64,000 nt of DNA from Curtobacterium sp. MCLR17_036. Its GTDB lineage: Bacteria; Actinomycetota; Actinomycetes; Actinomycetales; Microbacteriaceae. Below, piece by piece: positions 16,730 through 24,754 of the stretch. The position numbers were made by a program, and so were the translations under genes. Below the pieces are notes generated by a model. The model was not told where the DNA came from. It saw only the letters and a program-made list of their open reading frames with translations, and made no database searches. The number at the start of each line of letters is the position of its first letter. Positions within the stretch are counted from its first letter, which is position 1. The stretch lies in contig NZ_CP126269.1 in assembly GCF_003234445.2 (NCBI RefSeq), positions 3,224,001 through 3,288,000 on the forward strand. The letters run 5' to 3'.

Positions 16730-17236
16730 ATGAGCATCGACACCCGCCCCACCACCGCCCGCCGGACGCTCCGGATCGCCCTCGCCACGACCGTCGCAGT
16801 GTCGGCGCTCCTGCTCGCGACCGGGTGCAGCGTCCTGCAGGACATCGTCCCGAACAAGACCCCGCAGAAGCACTTCGCCTCGTACGCCGACGCTCCGCGG
16901 TCCGGCGAGTCGGAGGACGTCGCGTTCTTCATGCCGGCGTGGGTGCCGGCCGACGCAGAGGACATCGACGTCCGCCTGCACGCCTCGCAGCCGGGCTACG
17001 TCATCCGGTTCGACTCGGCGCGCGGCGTGGACCTCGACGACTGCACGGAGCTCGACGGCTCGTACGGCGGACCGGCGATGACCGCGGACTTCCTGCCGGA
17101 GGACCTGCCGACCACGGGCCTGGTGACCTGCGGCGACGGGCGCGCGGTCGCCGAGATCGGCGAGCACTGGTACGGCTGGACGACGAAGGAGGCCGTCCCG
17201 GGCGACGACGGCCAGACGCTCCGCACGCAGGACTGA
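16730..17236 (+). CDS. small lipoprotein of unknown function
   Basis: A 168-residue exported lipoprotein. The signal peptide (TLRIALATTVAVSALLLA) ends in the lipobox LATGC with Cys 33 as the lipidation site. The mature part has no family I recognise; it contains HFASYADAPRSGESEDVAFF, PAWVPADAEDIDVRL, two cysteines (DDCTEL and VTCGDG) that could form a disulfide, and GEHWYGWTTKEAVP. ATG 16730 is 6 nt after GAGACT, a poor -10, with no ribosome binding site. Transcription ends toward a 7-bp tandem array and a 22-bp hairpin. Confidence 0.75.
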   Translation: MSIDTRPTTARRTLRIALATTVAVSALLLATGCSVLQDIVPNKTPQKHFASYADAPRSGESEDVAFFMPAWVPADAEDIDVRLHASQPGYVIRFDSARGVDLDDCTELDGSYGGPAMTADFLPEDLPTTGLVTCGDGRAVAEIGEHWYGWTTKEAVPGDDGQTLRTQD

Positions 17237-17256
17237 CCCGGGGCTGCGCGCCGGCA

Positions 17257-17326
17257 CCTCGTGCCTCGCACCTCGCGCCTCGCGCCCCGCGCCTCGCACC
17301 CCGCACCTCGCACCTCGCACCTCGCA
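17257..17326. repeat. 7-bp tandem repeat (CCTCGCA), ten units
   Basis: Ten back-to-back 7-mers of the form CCTCGCA with single-base variants (CCTCGTG, CCTCGCG, CCCCGCG, CCCCGCA). It lies directly before the hairpin at 17329, in the convergent interval between two genes. No coding potential is supported. Confidence 0.9.
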
Positions 17327-17328
17327 TG

Positions 17329-17379
17329 GTGAGCAGGAATGGTCGGGTCGCGCACGGCGACCCGACCGTTCCTGCTCAC
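17329..17379. terminator. bidirectional 22-bp hairpin between convergent genes
   Basis: Bases 17329-17350 (gtgagcaggaatggtcgggt...) pair with 17358-17379 around a 7-nt loop, with one T-G wobble. It sits between the lipoprotein gene (+) and the LAFTG protein gene (-) and could end both transcripts. No U-tract. Same sequence family as 15717-15767. Confidence 0.75.
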
Positions 17380-17404
17380 GAAGCACCCCCGTGGGGCGCG
17401 GGAA

Positions 17405-19948
17405 CTACTCCGCGGCCGTGCGGCGGCGACGGACGATGAGCACTCCGCCCGCGGCGAGGAGCAGGAACGCGATGAGCGCACCCGCGCCGAGGCCGTCGGC
17501 ACCGGTGAACGCGAGCTGGCCGTCACCGGTGATCGTGATCGTCGTCCACCCGACCAGGCTGCCGTCCGCCGCCGTCACCGCGAGCCGGTGCGCCCCCGGC
17601 GCGGTGTCCGCCGGGATCGTCACCCGCACCGTGCCGTCCGCCGCGACCACGACCGTGCCGATCACCGTCGGCGTCGAGTACAACCACACCCGCACCGTCG
17701 AACCGGCGTCCTGCGCGCCGACCGTCACCGTGATCGTCTCCCCCGCACGAGCCGCCGCCGGCGCGGACACACCACCACGGTTCGCACCCGTCAACGACGA
17801 CTCCGACGGCGCCACCGGCACCACCGGCGGCGTGATCCCGTCCACCGGCGGCACCGGCGTCGGAGCAGGGGTCGGGTCCACACCCGGACCAGGGGTCGGG
17901 TCGACACCAGGGCCAGGCGTGGGCTCCGGCGTCGGCACAGGCGTCGGGTCCGTACCCGGGCCGGGCGTCGGGTCCGTACCCGGGCCGGGCGTCGGGTCCG
18001 TACCCGGGCCGGGCGTCGGGTCCGTGCCCGGGCCGGGCGTCGGGTCCGGCGTGGGCTCCGGCGTCGGCTCCGTGCCGCCCTCGCACGGGTACGTCCCGGT
18101 GCGGAGCGAGAAGCCGTCCGTGTCGTTGTCGTCGGCGTAGAACGTCGCCCGACCGCGGTCCGTGCAGACCCCCGAGATCGCGAAGCCCTCGTTCGCGAGC
18201 GTCCGGTCCGCGTCCGCCGGGGCCTCGTACAGGGTGGTCGCGGCGAAGGCGCCGTCGGTCACCGCGAACAGTGCCGTGCGGCCGGAGCAGACCTCGTCGC
18301 AGACCACCCACAGGGCGTCGACCGTCGGGTCGAACTGCACGTCCGCGACCACCGCGAACGGCGTCGCGATCGTGGCCACGCGTTGGAAGGCGCCGTCCTC
18401 CATCAGGGCGTAGGCGTACACGCTCGCCGTCCCCTCGACCCCGACGAAGAAGAGCCCCTCGCCGTGTCCCGGGTAGGTCGCCGGGGCGTAGGCCGCGCCG
18501 GTGTGCTCGTCGGTGAACGCGTGCTCGGTCAGCCACGCGTCCGGGACCCAGGTCACGCCCTCCAGGCCGGCGTTCGCGCCGAGCCCCGGGAAGTCCGCAG
18601 CCAGGTCCCACTCGTCGGTGGCGCGCAGCACGGTCTCGGCGCCGTCCGTCGTGGCGTAGCGGAGCACGGCCGGTCGGCTCGTCGACGACACGTCGTTGTC
18701 GCGCTCGGTCGAGACGTACACGGCACCCGGGTCGTCGGCGGTGACCGTGACGCCCTCGGCGTCCGGGGTCCCGGTGCCGTCGGCGTAGCGCAGGTCGGTA
18801 CCCGCCGTGTTGGTCGGTGCCCAGCCGCCCTCGCCATCCGAGGCCAGGTGGTAGAGCAGCCCGTCGCCGTTCTGCACGGCCCAGAGCTGCCCGTCGCCCG
18901 AGGTGCTCGAGGTCGTCCAGTCGAGACCGCTCAGGTCACCCGAGAACGTGTCCTCGTCGTCGAGCACCGTCTCGTCCGGGCCGCCGGGCCAGGCCTCGGC
19001 GGTGACGACGCCGGCGAACCGGTTCGCCGCGCCCTTCGTCGGCTCGGCGGTGACGGCGAACTCGCCGGTGCCGTCCGGGTTGCGGCCGTACGTCGTCGCG
19101 GCGTGCTCCGACCAGCGGTACTCGTCGGCGATCGCCCCCGCGGGGTCGGCGAGCCGCACCGCGTCCGCCTTGCCGAGGCCGAACACGAAGTCGGCCTCGT
19201 CGAGCACCGTGAACCCGCCCGGCGCGACCGTCGTGCCGGCGGGGATCGCGTAGGTGTGGTCGTCCTCGCTGTCACGCAGCACGTACCCGCCGAGGTCGAC
19301 GGTCGTGGTGCCGACGTTCGTCAGCTCCACCCAGTCGCCCGGGGTGCCGCCCTGCGACTCGACCTCGTTGATGCGGACCGGCGACGAGCAGTCGTTCGGC
19401 GCACCCTTCGTCGAGGCCGTCGTGTCGACGAGCGGCCCGGTGCCGTCCGGGCAGCGCCCCCAGGTGACGGCGGCGTGCGCGGTCCAGGAGTACCGGAGCA
19501 CCAGGTCGCCGGCGGTGTCGTACACGCGGACGGTGTCCTTGCCGCCCAGGCCGAAGTCGAACCCCGGCGCGGTGGCCGACAGCCCGTCGATGACGAAGTA
19601 CCCGCCGGCCGCGATGGTCGACCCGCTCGGCAGGACGTACGCCTCGTGCTTGCCGTCGTCGTCGAGGAACGCGTAGCCGGACAGGTCGATCGCCGCGGCG
19701 GAGGTGTTCGCCAGCTCGACCCAGTCGGTGTCGTCGCCGTTGGACTCGACCTCGTTGACCACCAGGCCGTTCGCGGCGGCGGCGCCGACCGAGGGGTCGT
19801 CCGCACCGACGGCCGCGACGGCGGGGCTGGCAACGCCGATGCCGGCGGCGGCGATGAGCGCGGCCACGAGTGCCGCGGTGGCGCGCAGGGTCGACGGGCG
19901 CAGCGTCGACGGGCGCATGGTCGGCGGGCGCAGGGCAGGAACGCGCAT
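17405..19948 (-). CDS. LAFTG-anchored surface protein with two lamin-tail domains
   Basis: An 847-residue cell-surface protein. A signal peptide (ALVAALIAAAGIGVASPAVA) precedes two lamin-tail-like (LTD) domains of about 100 residues, each starting VVNEVESNGDDTDWVELAN or RINEVESQGGTPGDWVELTN. A beta-propeller-like region follows (LSGLDWTTSSTSGDGQLWAV, LEGVTWVPDAW, VADVQFDP). Then comes a repetitive PTPGPGTD linker, an Ig-like segment, and the sorting signal LAFTG with a hydrophobic helix and RRRR tail. LAXTG signals are used by class E sortases. The linker DNA consists of near-identical 24-bp units (about 17943-18040). Start ATG 19948 has GAAGGA upstream. Role: surface attachment or extracellular nucleic-acid/phosphoester metabolism are both possible; not resolved. 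Confidence 0.85.
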   Translation of the reverse strand: MRVPALRPPTMRPSTLRPSTLRATAALVAALIAAAGIGVASPAVAAVGADDPSVGAAAANGLVVNEVESNGDDTDWVELANTSAAAIDLSGYAFLDDDGKHEAYVLPSGSTIAAGGYFVIDGLSATAPGFDFGLGGKDTVRVYDTAGDLVLRYSWTAHAAVTWGRCPDGTGPLVDTTASTKGAPNDCSSPVRINEVESQGGTPGDWVELTNVGTTTVDLGGYVLRDSEDDHTYAIPAGTTVAPGGFTVLDEADFVFGLGKADAVRLADPAGAIADEYRWSEHAATTYGRNPDGTGEFAVTAEPTKGAANRFAGVVTAEAWPGGPDETVLDDEDTFSGDLSGLDWTTSSTSGDGQLWAVQNGDGLLYHLASDGEGGWAPTNTAGTDLRYADGTGTPDAEGVTVTADDPGAVYVSTERDNDVSSTSRPAVLRYATTDGAETVLRATDEWDLAADFPGLGANAGLEGVTWVPDAWLTEHAFTDEHTGAAYAPATYPGHGEGLFFVGVEGTASVYAYALMEDGAFQRVATIATPFAVVADVQFDPTVDALWVVCDEVCSGRTALFAVTDGAFAATTLYEAPADADRTLANEGFAISGVCTDRGRATFYADDNDTDGFSLRTGTYPCEGGTEPTPEPTPDPTPGPGTDPTPGPGTDPTPGPGTDPTPGPGTDPTPVPTPEPTPGPGVDPTPGPGVDPTPAPTPVPPVDGITPPVVPVAPSESSLTGANRGGVSAPAAARAGETITVTVGAQDAGSTVRVWLYSTPTVIGTVVVAADGTVRVTIPADTAPGAHRLAVTAADGSLVGWTTITITGDGQLAFTGADGLGAGALIAFLLLAAGGVLIVRRRRTAAE

Positions 19949-20091
19949 GCAGGGTCCTTCTCGGGGAGGTCGGGGGAGACCTGCACGACTGTTCAGCATC
20001 CGGGCGTCCTGCCGGTGGCCGTCGGATGAACGACGGGTGTCGCGGACCGTGGTCGCAACCGCCCCGGGGGCGACCCCGACCCCGTCGCCGG

Positions 20092-21180
20092 TCAGCCCCG
20101 GGCGACCCCGGAGAAGTCCGGCGACCCGTCGGCGAGCGCCGGCAGCGGTGACCCGTCGACGTACCGCGGCCAGGCGAGCGCGCGTGACGCCGTCGGTCGG
20201 GTCGCGTACCGGAACCCGTCCGGACCGGTCACCGTGTCGGTGTCCGGTGACGCGACCGGCACCGCGGCAGCGGGAGTCGGGGCAGCGGGAGTCGGGGCAG
20301 CGGGCGTGGCCACCGGCGGCTGCGGCGTGCTCGGACCCCAGGGCGCTGGCACCTGCGCCGTGCTCGGGCCCCCAGCCGCCGACGCCTGCGCCGTGCTCGG
20401 CCCCCAGGCCGTCGGCGGTGCGGACGCCGACACCGTGCCGGAGACCGGCGTCGCACCCCACGCAGACGCCGCGGGTCCCGGCCCGGGCGAGGGTTCGGCG
20501 AACGGCAACGGCCCCCACGACCCCACCGACGCGTCGTGGTGCTCCCGTGGGCGGAAGAGCGCGTTGCTCAGCGGCACCACGACGGTGCCGAGCAGGTCGA
20601 GGATGACGACCACCCAGACGAGTCGCCAGTACCCCGGACGCAGGTCGAGGCCGGGGGCGAGCAACGGGATCGACACGAGCAGCGCGAGCAACGCGATGAC
20701 CCCGACGGTCGACTTGGCGACGACCTGCAGCACCGGCGTCGGGAACCGTCGGTGGATGACGAGCAGCAGGTGCACGTGCAGCAGGGCCACGCGCGCGACG
20801 GCGACGAGCCCGATCCACTGCCAGAACCGCTCGCCGACGATCCAGATCCCGTCGCCGCCGTACGGGTCGATCGGGACGATCCAGACCTTCACCAGCCCGG
20901 CGACGAGCAGGTACAGCGACGTCAGGACGCTCGCGAACGCGAAGGTCCCCGACCGCTGCGAGGAGACGTCGGCGTCGTACCAGGACAGCAGGGCGAAGAC
21001 GACGACCACGACGATCGTCAGGAGCAGCTGCACCGCGACCCGGCCGAAGTCCCCGAGCAGCACCGCCACGATGCCGACGAGCCCGGCGGCGACGACCGCG
21101 CCGATGATCGTGCGGAACACGAGCGGGCGGACCCGGGCCCACCGCGGGTCGATCGTGCCGTCGTCCAGCGTGTCCGTCAT
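20092..21180 (-). CDS. polytopic membrane protein with Pro/Ala-rich tail
   Basis: A 362-residue protein with about six hydrophobic segments in the first 215 residues (for example FRTIIGAVVAAGLVGIVAVLLG and LLLTIVVVVVFALLSW). A long Pro/Ala/Ser tail follows, with repeated WGPSTAQ/WGPSTPQ and PTPAA units. The tail ends in a small conserved-looking segment (GPDGFRYATRP, RYVDGSPLPALADGSPDFSG). The ribosome binding site is GGGGGAACC directly before ATG 21180. No family recognised. The adjoining 143-bp interval toward the LAFTG gene shows no further feature. Confidence 0.72.
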   Translation of the reverse strand: MTDTLDDGTIDPRWARVRPLVFRTIIGAVVAAGLVGIVAVLLGDFGRVAVQLLLTIVVVVVFALLSWYDADVSSQRSGTFAFASVLTSLYLLVAGLVKVWIVPIDPYGGDGIWIVGERFWQWIGLVAVARVALLHVHLLLVIHRRFPTPVLQVVAKSTVGVIALLALLVSIPLLAPGLDLRPGYWRLVWVVVILDLLGTVVVPLSNALFRPREHHDASVGSWGPLPFAEPSPGPGPAASAWGATPVSGTVSASAPPTAWGPSTAQASAAGGPSTAQVPAPWGPSTPQPPVATPAAPTPAAPTPAAAVPVASPDTDTVTGPDGFRYATRPTASRALAWPRYVDGSPLPALADGSPDFSGVARG

Positions 21181-21247
21181 GGTTCCCCCAGGTCCCCCGC
21201 ACCGCCGGCGGGTGCGTCGGTCCGCAAGCGTAGCGGCGACCGCCGGG

Positions 21248-22510
21248 TCAGCGCCCGATGAGCAGGGCGCTGGCCCGGGGCGACAGGGCCGCGTCGAGCA
21301 CCAGGCACGCGGCACCGACCGCGGCGACGTCGGCGCCCCGGTCGCTCTCGACGACGGCGACCGGGTGCTTCGGCACGAGCAACGGCGAGTCGACGATCGC
21401 CGCTCGGGCGGCCGGCAGCGCCGCGCTCGCGATCCGCGACCAGAACGGGCCGCCGAAGACCACCCGGTCGACGTCGAGCAGGTTCACGATGAGCACGACG
21501 GCCTGCCCCATCACGGCACCGGTCTGCGCGGCGAGCGTCACGGCGGCGGCGTCCCCGTCGTCGATGGCGGCGGCGAGTTCGTCCCACGCCGCGTTCACCG
21601 CGTCGGCCGCGACGGGGGCGGTGTCGTCTGCCGTACCGCCGGTGAACCGCACGCCGCGCTCCCGCGCGATCCGCACGAGTCGGTCGGGCGCGACGGCCGC
21701 GCCGACCTCGCCCCGCGTGCCCGCGCTGTCCGGGGTGCCGGCGAGGGCGCCCTGGTCGACCATGATGTGCCCGGCGTCGCCCGCGTTCGACCCGACCCCG
21801 CGCACCGGCTCGTGGTCGAGCACGAGTCCGACACCGAACCCGGTGCCGAAGTACACGAAGGCGAAGTTCCGCGCCGCGGACTCCCCCGCCAGGAACATCT
21901 CGCCGACGGCCGCCGCGGTCACGTCCTTCTCGAGCAGCACCGGGTGACCGGTGGCCTCGGCCAGTGCCTCGCGCAGCGGCACGTCCCGCCACCGCGGCAG
22001 GAAGGGCGGGTCGACCACGATGCCGGCGTCGACGTCGATCGGGCCCGGGCTCGCGATGCCGATGCCGAGCACGGCGTCGACGTCGACGCCGGCCTCGGCG
22101 ACCAGGCCGCGCACCGCCGAGGCGATGGTGCGCACCACCTCGGACGGGTCGTCCGCGGTCGGGGTGGACGTGGTGGTCGACGCCACCACCGCCCCGGCCA
22201 GGTCGAGCAACACGTAGGTGACGACGGCGGGGTCGACGTGCACGCCGACGGCGTAGCGGCTGCCGGGTTCCAGCCGCAGGATGGTGCGGGGCTTGCCGCG
22301 GCCGGAGACGACGGTGCCGGACTCGACGATCATGCCGGCCTCGATGAGGAACCGGGTGACGTTCGACACGGTCTGCGCGCTGAGGCCCGTGCGTGACGCG
22401 AGCTCGACCCGGCTCAGGCCGTCCGGTGAGCGGCGGACCGCGTCGAGCACGACCGTCCGGTTGAACCCACCGATCGACGGCAGGTTCGCCCCGCGCCGAT
22501 GCTCTGCCAT
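21248..22510 (-). CDS. ROK family transcriptional regulator without the zinc-binding motif
   Basis: A 420-residue sugar-responsive regulator. An N-terminal winged helix-turn-helix (RRSPDGLSRVELASRTGLSA then QTVSNVTRFLIEAGMI) precedes the sugar-kinase-like ROK domain: VDAVLGIGIASPGPID, VLLEKDVTAAAVGE, FVYFGTGFGVGLVLD, GSNAGDAGHIMVDQG. The usual CXCGXXGCXE zinc site after the GH motif is absent: the region reads GALAGTPDSAGTRGEVGA with no cysteines. The kinase-type NDAN motif reads KDVT, so catalysis is unlikely. ATG 22510 is 6 nt after TATGGT. Divergent from the GNAT gene. It probably represses the mannoside operon (palindrome at 15603), although it is separated from it by five genes. Confidence 0.88.
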   Translation of the reverse strand: MAEHRRGANLPSIGGFNRTVVLDAVRRSPDGLSRVELASRTGLSAQTVSNVTRFLIEAGMIVESGTVVSGRGKPRTILRLEPGSRYAVGVHVDPAVVTYVLLDLAGAVVASTTTSTPTADDPSEVVRTIASAVRGLVAEAGVDVDAVLGIGIASPGPIDVDAGIVVDPPFLPRWRDVPLREALAEATGHPVLLEKDVTAAAVGEMFLAGESAARNFAFVYFGTGFGVGLVLDHEPVRGVGSNAGDAGHIMVDQGALAGTPDSAGTRGEVGAAVAPDRLVRIARERGVRFTGGTADDTAPVAADAVNAAWDELAAAIDDGDAAAVTLAAQTGAVMGQAVVLIVNLLDVDRVVFGGPFWSRIASAALPAARAAIVDSPLLVPKHPVAVVESDRGADVAAVGAACLVLDAALSPRASALLIGR

Positions 22511-22516
22511 CCCGCG

Positions 22517-22522
22517 ACCATA
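22517..22522 (-). promoter_or_regulatory. -10 hexamer of the ROK regulator gene (leaderless)
   Basis: TATGGT on the minus strand, 6 nt before ATG 22510. Confidence 0.5.
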
Positions 22523-22585
22523 CCGCGGTGCAACGGTGCGGTCTCGGTCCGCCGCGGGCGCTGGCCCCCGGACGGGTCGCACCAC

Positions 22586-22591
22586 TACCCT
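22586..22591 (+). promoter_or_regulatory. -10 hexamer of the GNAT gene (leaderless)
   Basis: TACCCT, 6 nt (ggccgc) before ATG 22598. Confidence 0.5.
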
Positions 22592-22597
22592 GGCCGC

Positions 22598-23053
22598 ATG
22601 TCCGACCTGCGTCTCGAAGAACTCTCCGCGAAGACCGCTGCGGCGGCGAACTCCCTGACGCTCAAGCCGGGCCAGGAACAGTTCGTGCAGCCGACCACGT
22701 ACGGCGTCGCCGAGTCCGACGTCAAGCCGAGTTCGGCGTGGACGCGCGTGGTCCTCGACGGCGACGAGGTCCTCGGGATCATCATCGGCTCGTTCGACCC
22801 CGACAGCACGCACGAGGAACTCCGCAGCTGCATCTGGCGCGTCAACGTCGCGGCGAGCGCGCAGGGTCGCGGCGTCGGCCGCTTCGCCGTGCACGGCCTG
22901 GCGGACGAGGCCCGCAGCCGTGGGTTCGAGCGGCTGACCGTGGTGTACGAGCCCGGCGGCGACGACAGCCCCGAGGCGTTCTTCCGCGCCCTCGGCTTCG
23001 AGGTCGTGCGCGAGACCCGGTACGGCGACCACTTCGCGGTCCTGCCGCTGTAG
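22598..23053 (+). CDS. GNAT family N-acetyltransferase
   Basis: A 151-residue single-domain acetyltransferase. Acetyl-CoA binding is indicated by WRVNVAASAQGRGVGRFAVH (QGRGVG being the pyrophosphate loop, about residues 88-93) and by FFRALGFEVV near the end. The N-terminal part (SLTLKPGQEQFVQPTTYGVA) resembles the spermidine/diamine acetyltransferase-like subgroup (PaiA/BltD style), but substrate cannot be assigned. ATG 22598 is 6 nt after TACCCT. Its stop TAG overlaps the GTG of the next gene by one base, so the two are translationally coupled. Confidence 0.87.
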   Translation: MSDLRLEELSAKTAAAANSLTLKPGQEQFVQPTTYGVAESDVKPSSAWTRVVLDGDEVLGIIIGSFDPDSTHEELRSCIWRVNVAASAQGRGVGRFAVHGLADEARSRGFERLTVVYEPGGDDSPEAFFRALGFEVVRETRYGDHFAVLPL

Positions 23054-23394
23054 TGCCTGCCGCCACCGGGGCGCACGAGGACTTCGGCGCCGCCGTCGCC
23101 GAGGTCGTCCGGAGCATCCCGCCCGGCCACGTCATGACCTACGGCGACGTCGCCGCCGTGCTCGGTTCACGGGCGTCCCGCGCCGTCGGCAAGGTCATGG
23201 CGCACGAGGGCGCCGACCTGCCGTGGTGGCGGGTCGTCCGCGCGGGCGGGCTCCCGCCGCTCCACCACGAGGAGCGGGCGCTCGGCCACTACCGCGCCGA
23301 GGGCACGCCCGTCCGGCAGGGGGCGTCGACCTGGAGGCTCGACATGCGTCGGGCGCGCTGGTCGCCGACCACGGACGCGGACGACCCGTTCTGA
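23053..23394 (+). CDS. alkyltransferase-like (ATL) DNA repair protein, MGMT family
   Basis: A 113-residue protein with the MGMT DNA-binding fold: FGAAVAEVVRSIPPGHVMTY (start of domain), GDVAAVLGSRASRAVGKVM and HYRAEGTPV. The position of the alkyl-accepting cysteine in PCHRV reads PWWRVV, so it cannot remove alkyl groups. ATL proteins instead bind O6-alkylguanine and recruit nucleotide excision repair (known for the family). A short form like this, lacking the N-terminal MGMT domain, is the usual ATL size. GTG 23053 overlaps the GNAT stop codon (TAGTG). Confidence 0.88.
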   Translation: MPAATGAHEDFGAAVAEVVRSIPPGHVMTYGDVAAVLGSRASRAVGKVMAHEGADLPWWRVVRAGGLPPLHHEERALGHYRAEGTPVRQGASTWRLDMRRARWSPTTDADDPF

Positions 23395-23415
23395 ACGGGC
23401 GCCGACGACGTCGGC

Positions 23416-24111
23416 CTACTTGAACGCGTTGACCGCGCCCGCGTCCATCACCACGGAGCCGTCGTCCGCGATGACGGGCCGCTTCTCGGAGCGCGGTGCC
23501 GAGTAGAACTCGAGCTTCTCGATGCGGACCTGGTCGCCGTTCGTGATGACGCCGGGCACGCACGTGTAGACCTTGTTGTTCGTGTCGGCGTCCCGCGCGT
23601 CGATCTCGACGACGTCGCCGGCACCGTTGTCGATCGCCATGCCGACCTGGTACTTGCGGAAGGACCCGGTGCCGTTCGACTGCGCGGAGTACACGACGGG
23701 CACGATCCGGGCGATCTCGGGGTTCAGCGTGATCGCCACGGTCTCCTGCGCCATGGTCGTCTGGCCGGTGCCGCGTCGCTCGTCACCGCGGTGCACGACG
23801 GCGCCGTCGGCGGTGCGGGGGCTGAAGGAGCGCTCGGCCTTCGTGCCGAACTGCGCGACGGTCTCGACGTGCCCGTCGCGGTACTGCACGAGGGCGTAGA
23901 CGTCGTAGTCGGTGGCGTTCGGCCACGAGATCGTCGCGGTGATCGTCTGCGTCTTGGTGAGCGAGACGACCTGTCGCTTCTCGAGGTTGATGCGCCCCTT
24001 CGCCAGGCCGAGGTCGGACGCCGGCGCGGGCGCCTCGGCCGGCTGCTGCGGCGCAGTGGTCGCGGCCGACTCCTGCGCCGGCGTGGTGGTCTTCTTGCCG
24101 AACCCGAACAT
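23416..24111 (-). CDS. TerD family protein
   Basis: A 231-residue protein with a Pro/Ala/Gln-rich N-terminal linker (about residues 10-35) followed by a TerD-like calcium-binding beta-sandwich. Family features: ISWPNATDYDVYALVQYRDG with its acidic metal-site residues, VVHRGDERRGTG (equivalent to the HTGDNRTGEG-like loop), and AIDNGAGDVVEIDARDADTN. The N-terminal MFGFGKKTTTP tag is typical of TerD-like proteins in Microbacteriaceae-type genomes as far as I recall. GGGGAG is 6 nt upstream of ATG 24111. The rest of a ter operon is not here, so tellurite resistance should not be assumed. Confidence 0.78.
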   Translation of the reverse strand: MFGFGKKTTTPAQESAATTAPQQPAEAPAPASDLGLAKGRINLEKRQVVSLTKTQTITATISWPNATDYDVYALVQYRDGHVETVAQFGTKAERSFSPRTADGAVVHRGDERRGTGQTTMAQETVAITLNPEIARIVPVVYSAQSNGTGSFRKYQVGMAIDNGAGDVVEIDARDADTNNKVYTCVPGVITNGDQVRIEKLEFYSAPRSEKRPVIADDGSVVMDAGAVNAFK

Positions 24112-24196
24112 GTGCTCCCCCAGGTGGTGTCGTCGGCGGCGTCGTACCGCGCTGCTGCGGTCCATCCTGCCGGAGGAACCGGTGCGTGTGCTGCGC

Positions 24197-24637
24197 TCAG
24201 CGCTCGAAGCGCACGCCCTTCGGGTTCGACGGCAGCAGGAACAGCACGAGGAGCACGAGCGAGCCGATGCCGGGCAGCACGTGCAGGAACTGCCAGAACC
24301 CGGACCGGTCCGCGTCGTGCAGGCGGCGGGCGCCGAGGGCGAGGGAGCCGATCAGCGTCACCAGCCCCCAGAGCACGAACAGGTACGAGCCGACCGGGTT
24401 CTCGAGCAGCGGGGTGTCCGGCGTGAAGGCCTGCGGGGCGAGCTGCAGCACGAGACCGATCGCGAGCGACGTCAGCCACCACCACCAGAACTCGGAGCGC
24501 GAGGCCCGGCCGGTGAACACGGTGTACTTGCGCCAGAACCGACGGACGGCCTCGGCGAAGGGAGCGCCGACGAACGGCTCGCTCAGGGCGACCCCGCCGG
24601 GCTGCACGCTCTGGTTGTTCGTCGGTCCAGTGCTCAT
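24197..24637 (-). CDS. DUF805 family membrane protein
   Basis: A 146-residue membrane protein. DUF805 hallmarks are clear: the pre-membrane segment FWRKYTVFTGRASRSEFWWW (about residues 34-53), then helices around LTSLAIGLVLQLA and YLFVLWGLVTLIGSLAL, GARRLHDADRSGFWQ, and a last helix IGSLVLLVLFLLPS. The function of the family is unknown. ATG 24637 was chosen over an upstream in-frame ATG because the extension has no family match. It follows the TerD-like gene's upstream region on the same strand by 85 bp. Confidence 0.85.
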   Translation of the reverse strand: MSTGPTNNQSVQPGGVALSEPFVGAPFAEAVRRFWRKYTVFTGRASRSEFWWWWLTSLAIGLVLQLAPQAFTPDTPLLENPVGSYLFVLWGLVTLIGSLALGARRLHDADRSGFWQFLHVLPGIGSLVLLVLFLLPSNPKGVRFER

Positions 24638-24687
24638 CGGTCCAGCCAACCACGTCGTCCCCGAGCGACCGTGTCCCCCGTCCGGCA

Positions 24688-24736
24688 CGACGCGCCCCGG
24701 AACGGTCGACGCGCCCCGGCTCACCGGGGCGCGTCG
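24688..24736 (-). terminator. 13-bp GC hairpin downstream of the ABC exporter operon
   Basis: cgacgcgccccgg at 24707-24719 pairs perfectly with 24724-24736 across a CTCA loop. The left arm is duplicated at 24688-24700, so two mutually exclusive stems are possible. It lies 19 bp beyond the ABC exporter stop. No U-tract is present. Confidence 0.65.
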
Positions 24737-24754
24737 GCCGTCAGCGGGCGCGGC

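Noticed and set aside
17257..17326. CRISPR-like or regulatory iteron array
   Set aside because: 7-bp units without spacers in an intergenic 3' region, no replication gene nearby.
17339..20029. Long plus-strand frame opposite the LAFTG surface protein
   Set aside because: Low-complexity Arg-rich product; the minus strand encodes a complete exported protein with sorting signal.
23416..24111. Tellurite resistance operon
   Set aside because: One TerD-like gene alone, without TerC, TerA, TerZ or related partners nearby.
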